A stretch of 64,000 nt of DNA from Delftia acidovorans (GTDB lineage Bacteria > Pseudomonadota > Gammaproteobacteria > Burkholderiales > Burkholderiaceae_C), in NCBI GenBank assembly GCA_031286585.1, contig JAITUC010000030.1:17449-81448 (forward strand), written 5' to 3'. Every line of letters begins with the position of its first letter. Position 1 is the first letter of the stretch. The notes under the pieces are model-generated. The model saw only the letters and a program-made list of their open reading frames with translations, made no database searches and was not told the origin of the DNA. Made by a program: the position numbers and the translations under genes. Positions 41,953-51,638 of this stretch are shown here, piece by piece.

Positions 41953-42103
41953 AGCCTTTGCTGCCACCTGTTACTTCCGCATGCCTTCGGCTTCGCCTTG
42001 GCCCGGCCAAGCCCGGCTAAGGTATGCGGCGTTGTCCGAGGCAGCGCGCCCGCGCCCGCCCTGATACTGCGCAGCAATACCCCATGAATCGAGGAGACAG
42101 ACC

Positions 42104-42457
42104 ATGCCGATGACCGCCCCCGCCCTCCAACGCCGCCTTGTCGCCCTGGCCCTGCTGGGCACCACCACCCTGGTGGCAGGCTGCGCCGGCATGAGCAATC
42201 CCTTTGGCGGCGGCAGCGGCGGCGGCGCGGCGCAGCCGGCCCCGCGCCCCGTGCAGGTCTGCAATGCGGCGTCGGCGCAGTCCTTCGTGGGCAAGAGCAA
42301 TACCTCGGCCACGCTGGAGGCCGCGCGCAAGCAGTCGGGTGCCTATATGGCCCGCGTGCTGCGTGAAGGCCAACCGACCACCATGGAGTTCAACCAGGAA
42401 CGCCTGAACCTGGTGGTGGATGGAACTGGCCGCATCGTGGCCGTGCGCTGCGGCTGA
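42104..42457 (+). CDS. I78-family peptidase-inhibitor-like lipoprotein
   Basis: A 117-residue protein with a lipobox (LVAGC, Cys about 27), a Gly-rich spacer, then the I78 core: VCNAASAQSFVGK, LEAARKQSGAYMARVLREGQ, TTMEFNQERLNLVVDGTGRI, ending in VRCG with the second Cys. The family is related by fold to elafin-like and small serine-protease inhibitors; the target is unknown. A strong terminator follows 36 bp downstream. Confidence 0.8.
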   Translation: MPMTAPALQRRLVALALLGTTTLVAGCAGMSNPFGGGSGGGAAQPAPRPVQVCNAASAQSFVGKSNTSATLEAARKQSGAYMARVLREGQPTTMEFNQERLNLVVDGTGRIVAVRCG

Positions 42458-42493
42458 TCGCCGACCGATTGCGCTGTGGCGCTGGATGAAGAA

Positions 42494-42515
42494 AGGACGC
42501 CGAGGCGTCCTTTTT
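42494..42515 (+). terminator. rho-independent terminator
   Basis: AGGACGCC-GA-GGCGTCCT followed by a T-run, with A residues on the other side, lies between two convergent genes and can serve both. Confidence 0.85.
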
Positions 42516-42533
42516 CAATGGCCGTTCGCCGGA

Positions 42534-43778
42534 TCACTCGGCAAGGAACAGTTCCTGCAGGTCGCTGAGGAAGTCAAAGCCCCGCTCCGTGGGCACCACC
42601 CGGCCCAGGTCGCGCGTGATCAGGCCCTTGGCCTGCGCGGCGTCCAGCCCCTTGGCGATGGAGGACAGCGGCAGGCCCGTGCGCTCCATGAAGTCCTGCA
42701 GCGCAAAGCCTTCGCGCAGGCGCAGCGCGTTGAGCATGTACTCGAAGGGCAGGTCGGCACGGCGCACCTCGCTGTCCTGCGCCAGCGGCGCGCCGGCCAG
42801 GGCCTGGTCCATGTAGCGCGCGGGATCGCGAAAGCGCACCTGGCGCACGATGCGGTGCGCAAAGCTGAGCTTGCTGTGCGCGCCCGCGCCTATGCCCAGG
42901 TAGTCGCCGAACTGCCAGTAGTTGCGGTTGTGCCAGCACTGGTGGCCCTCACGCGCATAGGCCGAGATCTCGTAGCGCTGCATGCCCGCGGCAGCGGTGC
43001 GCGCGGTGATGCGGTCCAGCATGTCGTAGGCCAGGTCGTCCTCGGGGATGGCCGGCGGAAACTTGGCGAAATACGTATTGGGCTCGATGGTCAGGTGATA
43101 GACCGACAGGTGCGGCGGGGCGAAGGACATGGCCACGTCCAGGTCCCGCGCCAGGTCCAGCTCGGTCTGGCCGGGCAGCGCGTACATCAGGTCGATGTTG
43201 AAGGTCTCGAAGCTGTCGGCCGCCTCGCGCACGGCCGCCCGCGCCTGGGCGCCGTCGTGCACGCGGCCCACGGCCTGCAGCAGGCGGTCGTCAAAGCTCT
43301 GCACGCCAATGGACAGCCGCGTGACACCGGCCGCGCGGAAGGCGCGGAAGCGGTCGGTCTCGAAGGTGCCGGGGTTGGCCTCCATGGTGATCTCGCAGTC
43401 GGCCTCCATGCGCAGGCGCGCGCGGATGGCGGCCAGCAGCCGGTCGATGGACTCGGGCGAGAACAGGCTGGGCGTGCCGCCGCCGATGAAGATGCTGTGC
43501 ACGGTGCGGCCCCAGATCAGCGGCAGCGCGCTTTCGAGGTCGGCGACCAGCGAGTCGATGTAGCGGTCTTCGGGCAGCTCGGGGCCGTCGCGGCCGTGCT
43601 CGTGCGAGTTGAAGTCGCAGTACGGGCACTTGCGGATGCACCAGGGCAGGTGCACATACAGCGACAGCGGGGGCAGGCTGCCCAGCTGCAGCGTGCCGGG
43701 GCGCATGTAGTGCTGGATGTCGCGCTGCACGGCGGCCTGGGCGCCGGAGGCCGGATCCTGGGGCTGGATGGGAATCAT
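42534..43778 (-). CDS. hemW: HemW, radical SAM haem chaperone (coproporphyrinogen oxidase-like)
   Basis: A 414-residue radical SAM protein. The iron-sulphur motif CIRKCPYC followed by DFNSHE lacks the fourth Cys typical of true HemN, which points to HemW. Other motifs: IFIGGGTPSLFSPESI, EANPGTFE, RLSIGVQSFDD and the HemN C-terminal domain. The ATG at 43778 overlaps the rdgB stop by 4 bp; the frame extends into rdgB but is not coding there. HemW binds and delivers haem rather than oxidising coproporphyrinogen. Confidence 0.9.
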   Translation of the reverse strand: MIPIQPQDPASGAQAAVQRDIQHYMRPGTLQLGSLPPLSLYVHLPWCIRKCPYCDFNSHEHGRDGPELPEDRYIDSLVADLESALPLIWGRTVHSIFIGGGTPSLFSPESIDRLLAAIRARLRMEADCEITMEANPGTFETDRFRAFRAAGVTRLSIGVQSFDDRLLQAVGRVHDGAQARAAVREAADSFETFNIDLMYALPGQTELDLARDLDVAMSFAPPHLSVYHLTIEPNTYFAKFPPAIPEDDLAYDMLDRITARTAAAGMQRYEISAYAREGHQCWHNRNYWQFGDYLGIGAGAHSKLSFAHRIVRQVRFRDPARYMDQALAGAPLAQDSEVRRADLPFEYMLNALRLREGFALQDFMERTGLPLSSIAKGLDAAQAKGLITRDLGRVVPTERGFDFLSDLQELFLAE

Positions 43779-44377
43779 CGCACCCAGCGCTCGCGCACGA
43801 GTTCGATCATCTGCAGCGTGGCGCGGCCGCGGTGGCTGTGCGCGTGCTTCACGGCAGGGTCCATCTCGGCGAAGGTCTGGCCCAGCTCGGGGATGTACAT
43901 CACGGGGTCGAAGCCGAAGCCCTGCGTGCCACGGCGCTCGGTGGTGATCTCGCCCTGCACGCGGCCCATGGCGATCAGCGGCTCGGGGTCCCTGGCGCTG
44001 CGCACGCCCACCAGGGTGCTGACCATGGCGGCACGGCGGTCGGCCACGCCCTGCATCTGCTCCAGCAGGGCGCGCACGTTGTTGTCGTCGCTTTTCTCGT
44101 AGCCGAACTGCGTGCAGTAGTAGGCCGTGTCCACGCCCGGCAGGCCGCCGAAGTGCGAGACGCACATGCCGGCGTCGTCGGCAATGGCGGGCAGGCCCGT
44201 GCGCTCGGCCGCGAAGCGGGCCTTGGACAGCGCGTTCTCCACGAAGGTGCAATGCGGCTCGGGCGCCTCGCCCTCGAACAGGTCGCCCTGGCGGATCAGT
44301 TCAACGCCCAGCGGGGCGAACATGGCTTGCAGCTCGGCGAGCTTGCCGCGGTTGTTGGAGGCCAACACAATCTTCAT
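43775..44377 (-). CDS. rdgB: XTP/dITP diphosphatase (RdgB/HAM1)
   Basis: A 200-residue protein starting MKIVLASNNRGKLAELQAMF, the family signature, with FVENALSKARFAA, IADDAGMCV and GFGFDPVM (catalytic and metal-binding residues). It hydrolyses non-canonical purine triphosphates such as dITP and XTP to keep them out of DNA. Length equals the family norm (about 197). It is in an operon-like order with the phosphatase/kinase pair and hemW. Confidence 0.93.
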   Translation of the reverse strand: MKIVLASNNRGKLAELQAMFAPLGVELIRQGDLFEGEAPEPHCTFVENALSKARFAAERTGLPAIADDAGMCVSHFGGLPGVDTAYYCTQFGYEKSDDNNVRALLEQMQGVADRRAAMVSTLVGVRSARDPEPLIAMGRVQGEITTERRGTQGFGFDPVMYIPELGQTFAEMDPAVKHAHSHRGRATLQMIELVRERWVR

Positions 44378-44476
44378 CGTAGAAATCCAGTCGGGCGCCC
44401 GTGCGCCCTTTGTCGTCAATAGGTTTGGTAGTCCATGCGCGCCACCGGCACCGCCGCGGCGGGCCGGCAGCGGCGT

Positions 44477-45382
44477 TCAGCGCTTGAACTGGCGCTCGGC
44501 CGAGCGGCGTATCGCCTCGTTGATCTCGGCGATGGAGCGCTCGATGGCGGCGTCATCCAGCTCATCTTCCAGGTCTTCGATTGGCCCCCCCTGGATCGTG
44601 GATTCAAACGCGTCGTTCTCGATGTCCTGGGTGGAGATTCCCATGGTGGACGCGAAGGCGTCGGGCGTCTCCCACTCCATGGCGATGGCCGTGACGTTGT
44701 CGCTGGCATCGCCCGCGTTGCGCAGCGCCGTTTCCACCAGCTGGGGGATGGCCTGGGACACGGTGCGGCCGTGCAGGGTGCGCATCAGGTGCCCTTCGTC
44801 CACGCTGCCCCACAGGCCGTCGGAGCACAGCAGCAGCTTGTCGCCCTGCTCCAGCCGGCGCGGCTCGGTCACGTCGTAGATGGGCTTGGACGGCGAGCCC
44901 AGGCAGGTGAACAGCACGTTGCGGCTGGATGTCTTGAGCTGCGCGGCGATCTCGCCCATCTCCAGATAGGAGTGGTCGCGCGTGCGCACCAGCAGCTCGC
45001 CACCGCGCACCAGATACAGACGCGAGTCGCCGCAGTGGATCCAGGTGATCTTGCCCTTCTGGATGACGGCCGCCACCAGCGTGGTGCGCGGCGTATCGAT
45101 CATTCCCTTGCCGCTGGCATAGCGCAGGATCTGCCGGTGCGCATGCAGCAGCGCATCGACCAGAAAGCCCTGCGGATCGTCCAGCAGCGGCTTGGCCTGG
45201 CGCTGGAAATGCACGGACATCACCTGCAGCGCCAGCTGCGCCGCGACCTCGCCTTCGGGATGGCCGCCCATGCCGTCGGCCAGCACGAAGAGCACGGCCT
45301 CCCGCGTGTAGCAGTAGCCCATGCGGTCTTCATTGAGCGCCCGGCCGCCGCGGCGGCTCAGCTGAAATACCGAAAACCTCAT
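44477..45382 (-). CDS. PP2C-family Ser/Thr protein phosphatase
   Basis: A 301-residue phosphatase with all PP2C metal motifs: NEDRMGY, VLADGMGGHPEGEVAA, HCGDSRLYLV, LCSDGLWG and DNVTAI. Residues after about 245 form an acidic, probably disordered tail (QDIENDAFESTIQGGPIEDL) ending in an amphipathic helix. It starts in the last codon of the kinase gene (4-bp overlap), so the pair forms a reversible phosphorylation switch. Confidence 0.9.
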   Translation of the reverse strand: MRFSVFQLSRRGGRALNEDRMGYCYTREAVLFVLADGMGGHPEGEVAAQLALQVMSVHFQRQAKPLLDDPQGFLVDALLHAHRQILRYASGKGMIDTPRTTLVAAVIQKGKITWIHCGDSRLYLVRGGELLVRTRDHSYLEMGEIAAQLKTSSRNVLFTCLGSPSKPIYDVTEPRRLEQGDKLLLCSDGLWGSVDEGHLMRTLHGRTVSQAIPQLVETALRNAGDASDNVTAIAMEWETPDAFASTMGISTQDIENDAFESTIQGGPIEDLEDELDDAAIERSIAEINEAIRRSAERQFKR

Positions 45383-46410
45383 GGCTTGCGCTCCTGGCCG
45401 ACGGCCGGCAGGCCTGCCGCGCCGCTGATCTTCTGCATGTTCTTCTTGGCGTCGGTCACCAGCGTGTCCAGTTGCAGGCGCATGCGCTCGGAGACACTGA
45501 GCTTGGTGTAGCGGCGCTCACCCTCGCGGCTCAATTCCTTTTGCAGCGCAAACACCGACTGCGGCCGCGAACCCGGGTCCATGGCCATGCACCACTCGAC
45601 GACTTCGATGAGGTTGTCCGAGTACACGCCGCGCAGCTTGGTCAGCGCCAGCGTGAGCCTGTCCTTGTCCTGGCGCTGCGGCGCCTCGTTGGGCGGAAAG
45701 CCCTGCATGCAGGCATAGATGCAGGCGCCGATGGCGTAGATGTCGGTCCAGGGGCCGAGCGACGCGTCACGGCGGTACATCTCGGGCGCGGCAAAGCCCG
45801 GCGTGTACATGGGGCGGATGAAGTTGCCTTCCTTGGACAGCACCTCGCGCGCCGCGCCGAAGTCGATCATCACGGCACGGTCGTCGTTGGTGATGAAGAT
45901 GTTGGCCGGCTTGATGTCCAGGTGCAGCATCTTGTGCTGGTGCACGATGCGCAGGCCGCGCAGCACCTCGTCGAACAGCGAGCGTATGGTCGATTCGCGG
46001 AACACCTTCTCGGCCTTGAGCTCGCGCGCGGTGACAACGAAGTCCTGCAGGGTGGCACCCTCCAGGTAGTTCATCACCATGTAGACGGTTTCGTTCTCGC
46101 GAAAGAAATTGAGCACGCTGACCACGGAAGCATGCGAGATCTGCGCAAGGGAACGCCCTTCCTCGAAGAAGCTCTTGAGGCCCAGGCGGTACAGTGAAAG
46201 CTTTTCGGGAGCCACGGCGGGCTGCAACTCTCCGGGGGCACGGGTGGCCAGCGAGGCGGGCAGGTATTCCTTGATCGCAACCTGCTTGCCCTCTGCATCC
46301 AAGGCCAGGTAAACGACGCCGAAACCGCCGGAAGCAAGCCTGCGCACCACCCGATAGCCGCCGATCGTGCTGCCTGGCGGCAATGGCGCCGGCTTGATCT
46401 TGGAAGACAT
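45379..46410 (-). CDS. Hanks-type Ser/Thr protein kinase
   Basis: A 343-residue kinase; the ATG at 46410 has GGAGAA upstream. Glycine loop ASGGFGVVY, Lys47 in VAIKEYLP, catalytic loop HLDIKPAN (His163-Leu-Asp165, Leu replacing the usual Arg) and IDFGAAR (Asp183). It is a non-RD kinase, so activation-loop phosphorylation may not be required. There is no membrane segment or sensor domain, only a helical tail, so it is cytosolic. It is coupled to the PP2C gene. Substrates unknown. Confidence 0.9.
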   Translation of the reverse strand: MSSKIKPAPLPPGSTIGGYRVVRRLASGGFGVVYLALDAEGKQVAIKEYLPASLATRAPGELQPAVAPEKLSLYRLGLKSFFEEGRSLAQISHASVVSVLNFFRENETVYMVMNYLEGATLQDFVVTARELKAEKVFRESTIRSLFDEVLRGLRIVHQHKMLHLDIKPANIFITNDDRAVMIDFGAAREVLSKEGNFIRPMYTPGFAAPEMYRRDASLGPWTDIYAIGACIYACMQGFPPNEAPQRQDKDRLTLALTKLRGVYSDNLIEVVEWCMAMDPGSRPQSVFALQKELSREGERRYTKLSVSERMRLQLDTLVTDAKKNMQKISGAAGLPAVGQERKP

Positions 46411-46484
46411 TTTTCTCCGGTGAGTCTCAGGGATGGGGCGAAACCCGGATAATCGGGCAATTGCAAGCATCCATCAAAAGTCCA

Positions 46485-47393
46485 ATGCCAGTTTACAGCA
46501 TGACCGGATACGCCAGTGCCCAGCACGGCGCGTCCGCAGAAGATGGTGGAGCGTCGGGCCGCAACAGCCGGCTCGGTCTGGAGATCCGCTCGGTCAACAG
46601 CCGCTTCCTGGATCTTTCGTTCCGCCTGCCCGACGAGTTGCGCGCCCATGAGCCGGCCTTGCGGACACTTCTGACCGCCCGCCTCAAGCGCGGCAAGGTC
46701 GAAGTGCGCGCCGCCATCGACAACGACGACGGCAACTCCCTGCCCGACCCCTCCACCGCCATGCTGCAGCGCCTGGCCATGCTCCAGGACACCGTTCAGT
46801 CCTGGCTGCCCGACGCTCGCAGCCTGTCCGTCTCCGACGCATTGCGCCTGGCCAGCGGCGGCGCCAACTCGGCCATCGACTGGAGCAGCGTACTGCCCAC
46901 GCTGGCAGAGCAGGCCCTGACCGAACTGCTGGAGGCCCGCGCCCGCGAAGGCAAGCGCCTGGCCGCCATGCTGCTGGAGCGCATCGCCCAGCTGCGCAAG
47001 CTCGCGGCAGACGCCACGCCCCTGGTGCCCCAGCTCGTGGAGCAGCAGCGCCTGCGCTTCATGGAGCGCTGGAAGGAAGCGATGGCCCTGGCCGAAGGCG
47101 CCGTGGCGCCCGAGGCCGCCCAGGACCGCGCCCTGACCGAGGCCACGGCCTTTGCCATCCGCATCGACGTGGCGGAAGAAGTCACCCGCCTGGACTCGCA
47201 CCTGGACGAGATCCAGAGCCTGCTCAAGAAGGGTGGCGAGATCGGCAAGCGCCTGGATTTCCTGATCCAGGAGCTGCACCGCGAAGCCAACACGCTGGGC
47301 TCCAAGTCCGCCACGCTGGAGCTGACCCGCATCAGCGTGGACATGAAGGTGCTGATCGAGCAGATGCGCGAGCAGGTGCAGAACATCGAATAA
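46485..47393 (+). CDS. yicC: YicC/YloC-family endoribonuclease
   Basis: A 302-residue protein beginning [13 protein letters not shown], the invariant YicC N-terminus, with [20 protein letters not shown] and a C-terminal half containing [35 protein letters not shown] (split) and the final [11 protein letters not shown]. YicC is an endoribonuclease that takes part in sRNA and mRNA turnover. It is placed just ahead of gmk-rpoZ-spoT, as in many proteobacteria. Confidence 0.93.
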   Translation: MPVYSMTGYASAQHGASAEDGGASGRNSRLGLEIRSVNSRFLDLSFRLPDELRAHEPALRTLLTARLKRGKVEVRAAIDNDDGNSLPDPSTAMLQRLAMLQDTVQSWLPDARSLSVSDALRLASGGANSAIDWSSVLPTLAEQALTELLEARAREGKRLAAMLLERIAQLRKLAADATPLVPQLVEQQRLRFMERWKEAMALAEGAVAPEAAQDRALTEATAFAIRIDVAEEVTRLDSHLDEIQSLLKKGGEIGKRLDFLIQELHREANTLGSKSATLELTRISVDMKVLIEQMREQVQNIE

Positions 47394-47404
47394 GCCCATC
47401 ACAG

Positions 47405-48067
47405 ATGCCCATGCGTAACCAAACTGCGCACAAATCCATGGATTACCCCGGAAACCTCTTTGTCGTCTCGGCCCCCAGCGGGGCCGGCAAGTCCAGCCTG
47501 GTGCGAGCCTTGCGCGAGTTCGATGCGCGCGTCTCGCCCTCCGTGTCCCACACCACCCGCGCGCCGCGCGGCCAGGAAAAGCACGGCCGCGAGTACTACT
47601 TCGTCTCCGACCAGGAGTTCGACACCATGGTGTCGAACAACGCCTTCGTCGAATGGGCGAATGTGCACAGCCGCCGCTATGGCACGGCCAAGAAGGCGCT
47701 GGAAGAGCGCATCCAGGTCGGCACCGACGTGCTGCTGGAGATCGACTACCAGGGCGCGCTGCAGGTCAAGGAAGCGTTTCCGAACGCCGTCCTGATCTTC
47801 ATCCTGCCGCCCAGCTGGGACGAGCTGCGCGCCCGCCTGGAAAACCGGGGCGAGGATGCTCCCGAGGTGATCGAGCTGCGCCTGACGAACGCGGCCGAGG
47901 AGATGGCCCAGGTGTCGAAATTCGACTTCGTTATAATCAACGAATTGTTCGAGAGCGCACTGTTTGATCTCAAGACGATCATCCACGCCCAGCGCCTCAA
48001 GTATGCGGCTCAGCGCAGCCGCCGCGCAGAGACCTTCGAGTCTCTCAATATTTCTGTACCCAACTGA
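47405..48067 (+). CDS. gmk: guanylate kinase
   Basis: A 220-residue enzyme (209 from the internal Met at 47438, [10 protein letters not shown], which is probably the true start because most homologues begin there). P-loop [15 protein letters not shown]-binding [20 protein letters not shown] (20 residues) and the lid region are complete. It phosphorylates GMP to GDP, essential for GTP and for the substrate pool of (p)ppGpp made by spoT downstream. Confidence 0.93.
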   Translation: MPMRNQTAHKSMDYPGNLFVVSAPSGAGKSSLVRALREFDARVSPSVSHTTRAPRGQEKHGREYYFVSDQEFDTMVSNNAFVEWANVHSRRYGTAKKALEERIQVGTDVLLEIDYQGALQVKEAFPNAVLIFILPPSWDELRARLENRGEDAPEVIELRLTNAAEEMAQVSKFDFVIINELFESALFDLKTIIHAQRLKYAAQRSRRAETFESLNISVPN

Positions 48068-48085
48068 CGTTTCCCGGAGATCCTG

Positions 48086-48289
48086 ATGGCACGCATCACT
48101 GTTGAAGACTGCCTGGAGCAGATCCCTAACCGCTTCCAGCTCGTGTTGGCCGCCACTTACCGCGCGCGCATGCTGAGCCAGGGCCACACGCCCAGGATCG
48201 AAACCAAGAACAAGCCCGGTGTCACCGCCCTGCGCGAGATCGCCGAAGGCAAGGTCGGCCTGGAGATGCTGAAGAAGGTTCCGGGCTGA
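48086..48289 (+). CDS. rpoZ: RNA polymerase omega subunit
   Basis: A 67-residue protein beginning [20 protein letters not shown] with [11 protein letters not shown] and [15 protein letters not shown]; it is the complete omega subunit. It has a GGAG ribosome site and stands between gmk and spoT, the classical order. A terminator follows. Confidence 0.95.
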   Translation: MARITVEDCLEQIPNRFQLVLAATYRARMLSQGHTPRIETKNKPGVTALREIAEGKVGLEMLKKVPG

Positions 48290-48322
48290 TTTGCTGCAAA
48301 GCAACACAATGGCCCCACAAAG

Positions 48323-48347
48323 AGCACCGCACAGCGGTGCTTTTTTT
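48323..48347 (+). terminator. rho-independent terminator after rpoZ
   Basis: AGCACCGC-ACA-GCGGTGCT with a seven-base T-run. It separates gmk-rpoZ from spoT, implying partial read-through or a separate spoT promoter. Confidence 0.88.
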
Positions 48348-48390
48348 ACATGAAGCCTGCACAAACCCGCATGCACGCTACATTTAAGTC

Positions 48391-50658
48391 ATGAAAGCGG
48401 CCTTGACTTCGTTCACAGCCCCCTCTGATCCCGTACCGACACCCCGGCCCGAGCGCATGTCTGCAGAGCAGGCGGCGACCGTGTCGGCCAATGCCTTTGC
48501 CGGACTGATGGAGCACCTGGGTTACCTGGATGCCACCAGCATCGAGCAGGTGCGCGAAGCCTATGCCTTTGCCGACCTGGCCCACAGCGACCAGTGGCGC
48601 AGCAGCGGCGAGCCCTACATCACCCATCCCATTGCCGTCACCGCGCTGTGCGCGAGCTGGAAGCTCGACGCACCGGCCCTGATGGCCGCGCTGCTGCACG
48701 ATGCGATGGAAGACTGCGGCGTCACCAAGGCGGACCTCGCCCAGCGCTTCGGCCAGGACGTGGCCGAGCTGGTCGACGGCCTCACCAAGCTGGACAAGCT
48801 GCAGTTCAACACGCGCGAGGAAAACCAGGCCGAGTCCTTCCGCAAGATGCTGCTGGCCATGGCGCGCGATGTGCGCGTCATCCTGATCAAGCTGGCCGAC
48901 CGCACCCACAACATGCGCACCATGGGCGACATGCCGCGCAACAAGTGGGGCCGCATCTCGTCGGAGACGCTGGAGATCTACGCGCCCATCGCCCACCGCC
49001 TGGGCCTGAACCAGACCTACCGCGAGCTGCAGGACCTGGCCTTCCGCCACCTGCATCCCTGGCGCTATGCCACGCTGGAAAAGGCCATCGCCCGCTCGCG
49101 CAAGCGCCGCCGCGACCTGGTCCAGCGCGTGCAGGACGAGGTCAATGCGGAGTTCGCCGGCGCAGGCCTGCAGGCACGCCTGGCAGGGCGCGAAAGCACG
49201 CTGTATTCGCTCTATCTGCGCATGGAGAAGAACCAGCTGAGCTTTGCCAAGGTGACGGACGTCTACGGGTTTCGCGTCATCCTGCCGCGCGTGATCGACT
49301 GCTACACCGCGCTGGGCGTGCTGCACCAGATGTACAAGCCCATGCCGGGCCGCTTCAAGGACTACATCGCCATTGCCAAGAACAATGGCTACCAGTCGCT
49401 GCACACCACGCTGGTGGGCCCCTCGGGCGTGAACATCGAGTTCCAGATCCGCACCGAGGAAATGCACATCGTCGCCGAGGCCGGCGTCGCCGCGCACTGG
49501 CTGTACAAGGCCCAGCCCGGCCACGATTCCGAGCAGCTGGGCACGCAGTGGCTGCAGTCGCTGCTGGACATACAGAACGAGACGCGCGATGCGGCCGAGT
49601 TCTGGGACCACGTCAAGGTGGACCTGTTCCCCGACGCCGTCTACGTGTTCACGCCCAAGAGCGAGATCATGGCCATGCCGCGCGGCGCCACCGTGGTGGA
49701 CTTCGCCTACGCCATCCACAGCAAGGTCGGCAACCACATGACGGCCGCGCGCATCAACAACGAGGAAGTGCCGCTGCGCACCGAACTCAAGAGCGGCGAC
49801 GTGGTGCAGATCGTCACCTCCGAGGACGCCACGCCCAACCCGGCCTGGCTGGGCTTCGTGAAGACGGGCCGCGCGCGCTCCAAGATTCGCCACTACCTGA
49901 AGTCGGCCGCGCAAAGCGAATCGGCCCGCCTGGGCGAGAACCTGCTGGCCCAGGCCATGCGTGCCGAAGGCATGGATGCCGTGCCGCCGGCCGACGAGGC
50001 CAACCAGGCGCTGTGGGACGAGGTGCTGCGCATGGCCGGCAGCCGCAGCCGCGCCGACCTGATGGTGGACATCGGCATGGGCCGGCGCATTGCGTCGCTG
50101 GTGGCCTCGCGCCTGACTGCGCTGATGGCGCGCCACGGCCACCGGCCCGACGCCCTGCTGCTCACACGCGAACGCTTCAACTCCAGCAACCGCCCCTTCC
50201 AGGGTGCCGTGCTGCTGGACGGATCCAACCAGGGCTCCATCCACTACGCGCAATGCTGCCGCCCCGTGCCGGGCGACCCCATCGTGGGCTACCTGGGCAG
50301 CGGCGAAGGCCTGATCGTCCACCATGCGCAGTGCAAGATCGCGCAGCGCCTGCAGGAAAAGGACAGGGACCGCTTCATCGTGGTCGAGTGGGCCGATGAC
50401 ATGGATGCCGCGCGCCTGTTCGAGGCACGCATCGTGGTCACCGTCAACAACGGCAAGGGCGTGCTCGCGCGCGTGGCGGCCGAGCTGGCAGGCGCCGAGG
50501 TGGACATCCTGCGCGTGGACATGGCCGACGAGGCCGCCATGAGCACCACGGACCTGTGCTTCGTGATCTCGGTGCACGACAACCAGCAGGTGGAGTCCGC
50601 GCTGCGCAACCTGCGCCGCGTGCACTCTGTAGTGCGCGCATCGCGCGTCATCCCTTGA
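48391..50658 (+). CDS. spoT: bifunctional (p)ppGpp synthetase/hydrolase (SpoT/RelA)
   Basis: A 755-residue Rel-family protein. The HD hydrolase domain (about 55-160) has HPIAV and LLHDAMED, so hydrolysis should be active. The synthetase domain (about 245-375) has YGFRVILP and NGYQSLHTTL. Then come a TGS domain (about 415-475, VYVFTPKSEIMAMPRGATVV) and a C-terminal ACT domain (about 690-755). It controls the stringent response together with any separate RelA. Length is normal. Confidence 0.95.
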   Translation: MKAALTSFTAPSDPVPTPRPERMSAEQAATVSANAFAGLMEHLGYLDATSIEQVREAYAFADLAHSDQWRSSGEPYITHPIAVTALCASWKLDAPALMAALLHDAMEDCGVTKADLAQRFGQDVAELVDGLTKLDKLQFNTREENQAESFRKMLLAMARDVRVILIKLADRTHNMRTMGDMPRNKWGRISSETLEIYAPIAHRLGLNQTYRELQDLAFRHLHPWRYATLEKAIARSRKRRRDLVQRVQDEVNAEFAGAGLQARLAGRESTLYSLYLRMEKNQLSFAKVTDVYGFRVILPRVIDCYTALGVLHQMYKPMPGRFKDYIAIAKNNGYQSLHTTLVGPSGVNIEFQIRTEEMHIVAEAGVAAHWLYKAQPGHDSEQLGTQWLQSLLDIQNETRDAAEFWDHVKVDLFPDAVYVFTPKSEIMAMPRGATVVDFAYAIHSKVGNHMTAARINNEEVPLRTELKSGDVVQIVTSEDATPNPAWLGFVKTGRARSKIRHYLKSAAQSESARLGENLLAQAMRAEGMDAVPPADEANQALWDEVLRMAGSRSRADLMVDIGMGRRIASLVASRLTALMARHGHRPDALLLTRERFNSSNRPFQGAVLLDGSNQGSIHYAQCCRPVPGDPIVGYLGSGEGLIVHHAQCKIAQRLQEKDRDRFIVVEWADDMDAARLFEARIVVTVNNGKGVLARVAAELAGAEVDILRVDMADEAAMSTTDLCFVISVHDNQQVESALRNLRRVHSVVRASRVIP

Positions 50659-50663
50659 ACACT

Positions 50664-50686
50664 GCCCCGCTCCTGCGGGGCTTTTT
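50664..50686 (+). terminator. rho-independent terminator after spoT
   Basis: GCCCCGC-TCCT-GCGGGGC with T-run right after the spoT stop and touching the stop of the convergent sirtuin gene. Confidence 0.85.
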
Positions 50687-51552
50687 CATTGTTCCAGGTC
50701 CTGGGCCAGCTGCTGCAGCAACGGGCCGCAGTCCTGCTCGATCTTGAGGCTCAGCAAATCCTCGGAGCGCATGCGTCCCTGGTTGATGGCCGCCACCGGC
50801 TTGCCCTGGGCCACGGCCTCATGCACAAAGCGCAGGCCCGAATACACCATGAGCGACGAACCGGCGACCAGCAACCCGCCGGCCTGCTGCAGCATGGCGC
50901 GCACGGCCTGCACCCGCTGGCTGGGCACGCCTTCCCCGTAGAACACCACGTCGGGCTTGAGCACGCCGCCGCAGTGCGGGCAGGCCGGCACGTCGAAGCG
51001 GCTGAAGTCGCGCCCCTCCAGATCGGCATCGCCGTCGGGCGCGGCCTGGGCGCTCAGGCCGGCCCAGCCAGGGTTGCGCTCCAGCAGCATGTCCTGCAGC
51101 ACGGCGCGCTCCATGCCGGCGCCGCAGCCCATGCAGCGCACGGCGGCGATGCGCCCGTGCAGGTCGATGACGCCATCGCTGCCCGCCGCCGTGTGCAGGC
51201 CGTCCACATTCTGAGTGACCAGTCCCTCGATCCACCCGCGCTGCTGCAACTGCGCCAGTGCCGCGTGGGCCAGGCCGGGCCTGGCCTGCGCCATCACGGG
51301 CCAGCCCAGCAGGCTGCGCGCCCAATAGCGCTGGCGCGTGGCATGGCTGCCCATGAAGGCCTGCAGCGTCACCGGCTGGGGGCGCTTCCACTGGCCCTCC
51401 AGATCCCGGTAGTCCGGAATGCCGGAGCCCGTGCTGCAGCCCGCGCCCGTCAGCACCAGCCAGCGCCGGCCGGGCGGCAGCAAGGCGCGCAGGGCTAGCG
51501 TGGCATCGTGCAGAACCGGGGATGGCGACGGCGGCGAAGTGATGGCGGTCAT
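50686..51552 (-). CDS. sirtuin-type NAD-dependent protein deacylase
   Basis: A 288-residue sirtuin. NAD-binding GAGCSTGSGIPDYRD, TQNVDGLHTAAG and the catalytic His in DLHG; a zinc site is formed by CMGC and CPHC. The insert between the two Cys pairs is longer than in CobB. Start at MTAITSPP (51552). It is expected to remove acetyl or other acyl groups from lysines, for example on acetyl-CoA synthetase. Confidence 0.9.
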   Translation of the reverse strand: MTAITSPPSPSPVLHDATLALRALLPPGRRWLVLTGAGCSTGSGIPDYRDLEGQWKRPQPVTLQAFMGSHATRQRYWARSLLGWPVMAQARPGLAHAALAQLQQRGWIEGLVTQNVDGLHTAAGSDGVIDLHGRIAAVRCMGCGAGMERAVLQDMLLERNPGWAGLSAQAAPDGDADLEGRDFSRFDVPACPHCGGVLKPDVVFYGEGVPSQRVQAVRAMLQQAGGLLVAGSSLMVYSGLRFVHEAVAQGKPVAAINQGRMRSEDLLSLKIEQDCGPLLQQLAQDLEQ

Positions 51553-51638
51553 GGCCGAACAGCATAGCGGCCTCGCGGGCGCAGCGCAGAAACACCGTGT
51601 TGCACTCCGAGGCAGGGCGCAGCGGAGACAATGGCCGC

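Noticed and set aside
43779..44252. N-terminal extension of the hemW frame
   Set aside because: It overlaps rdgB in another frame and lacks coding character; the ATG in the 4-bp overlap gives the normal length.
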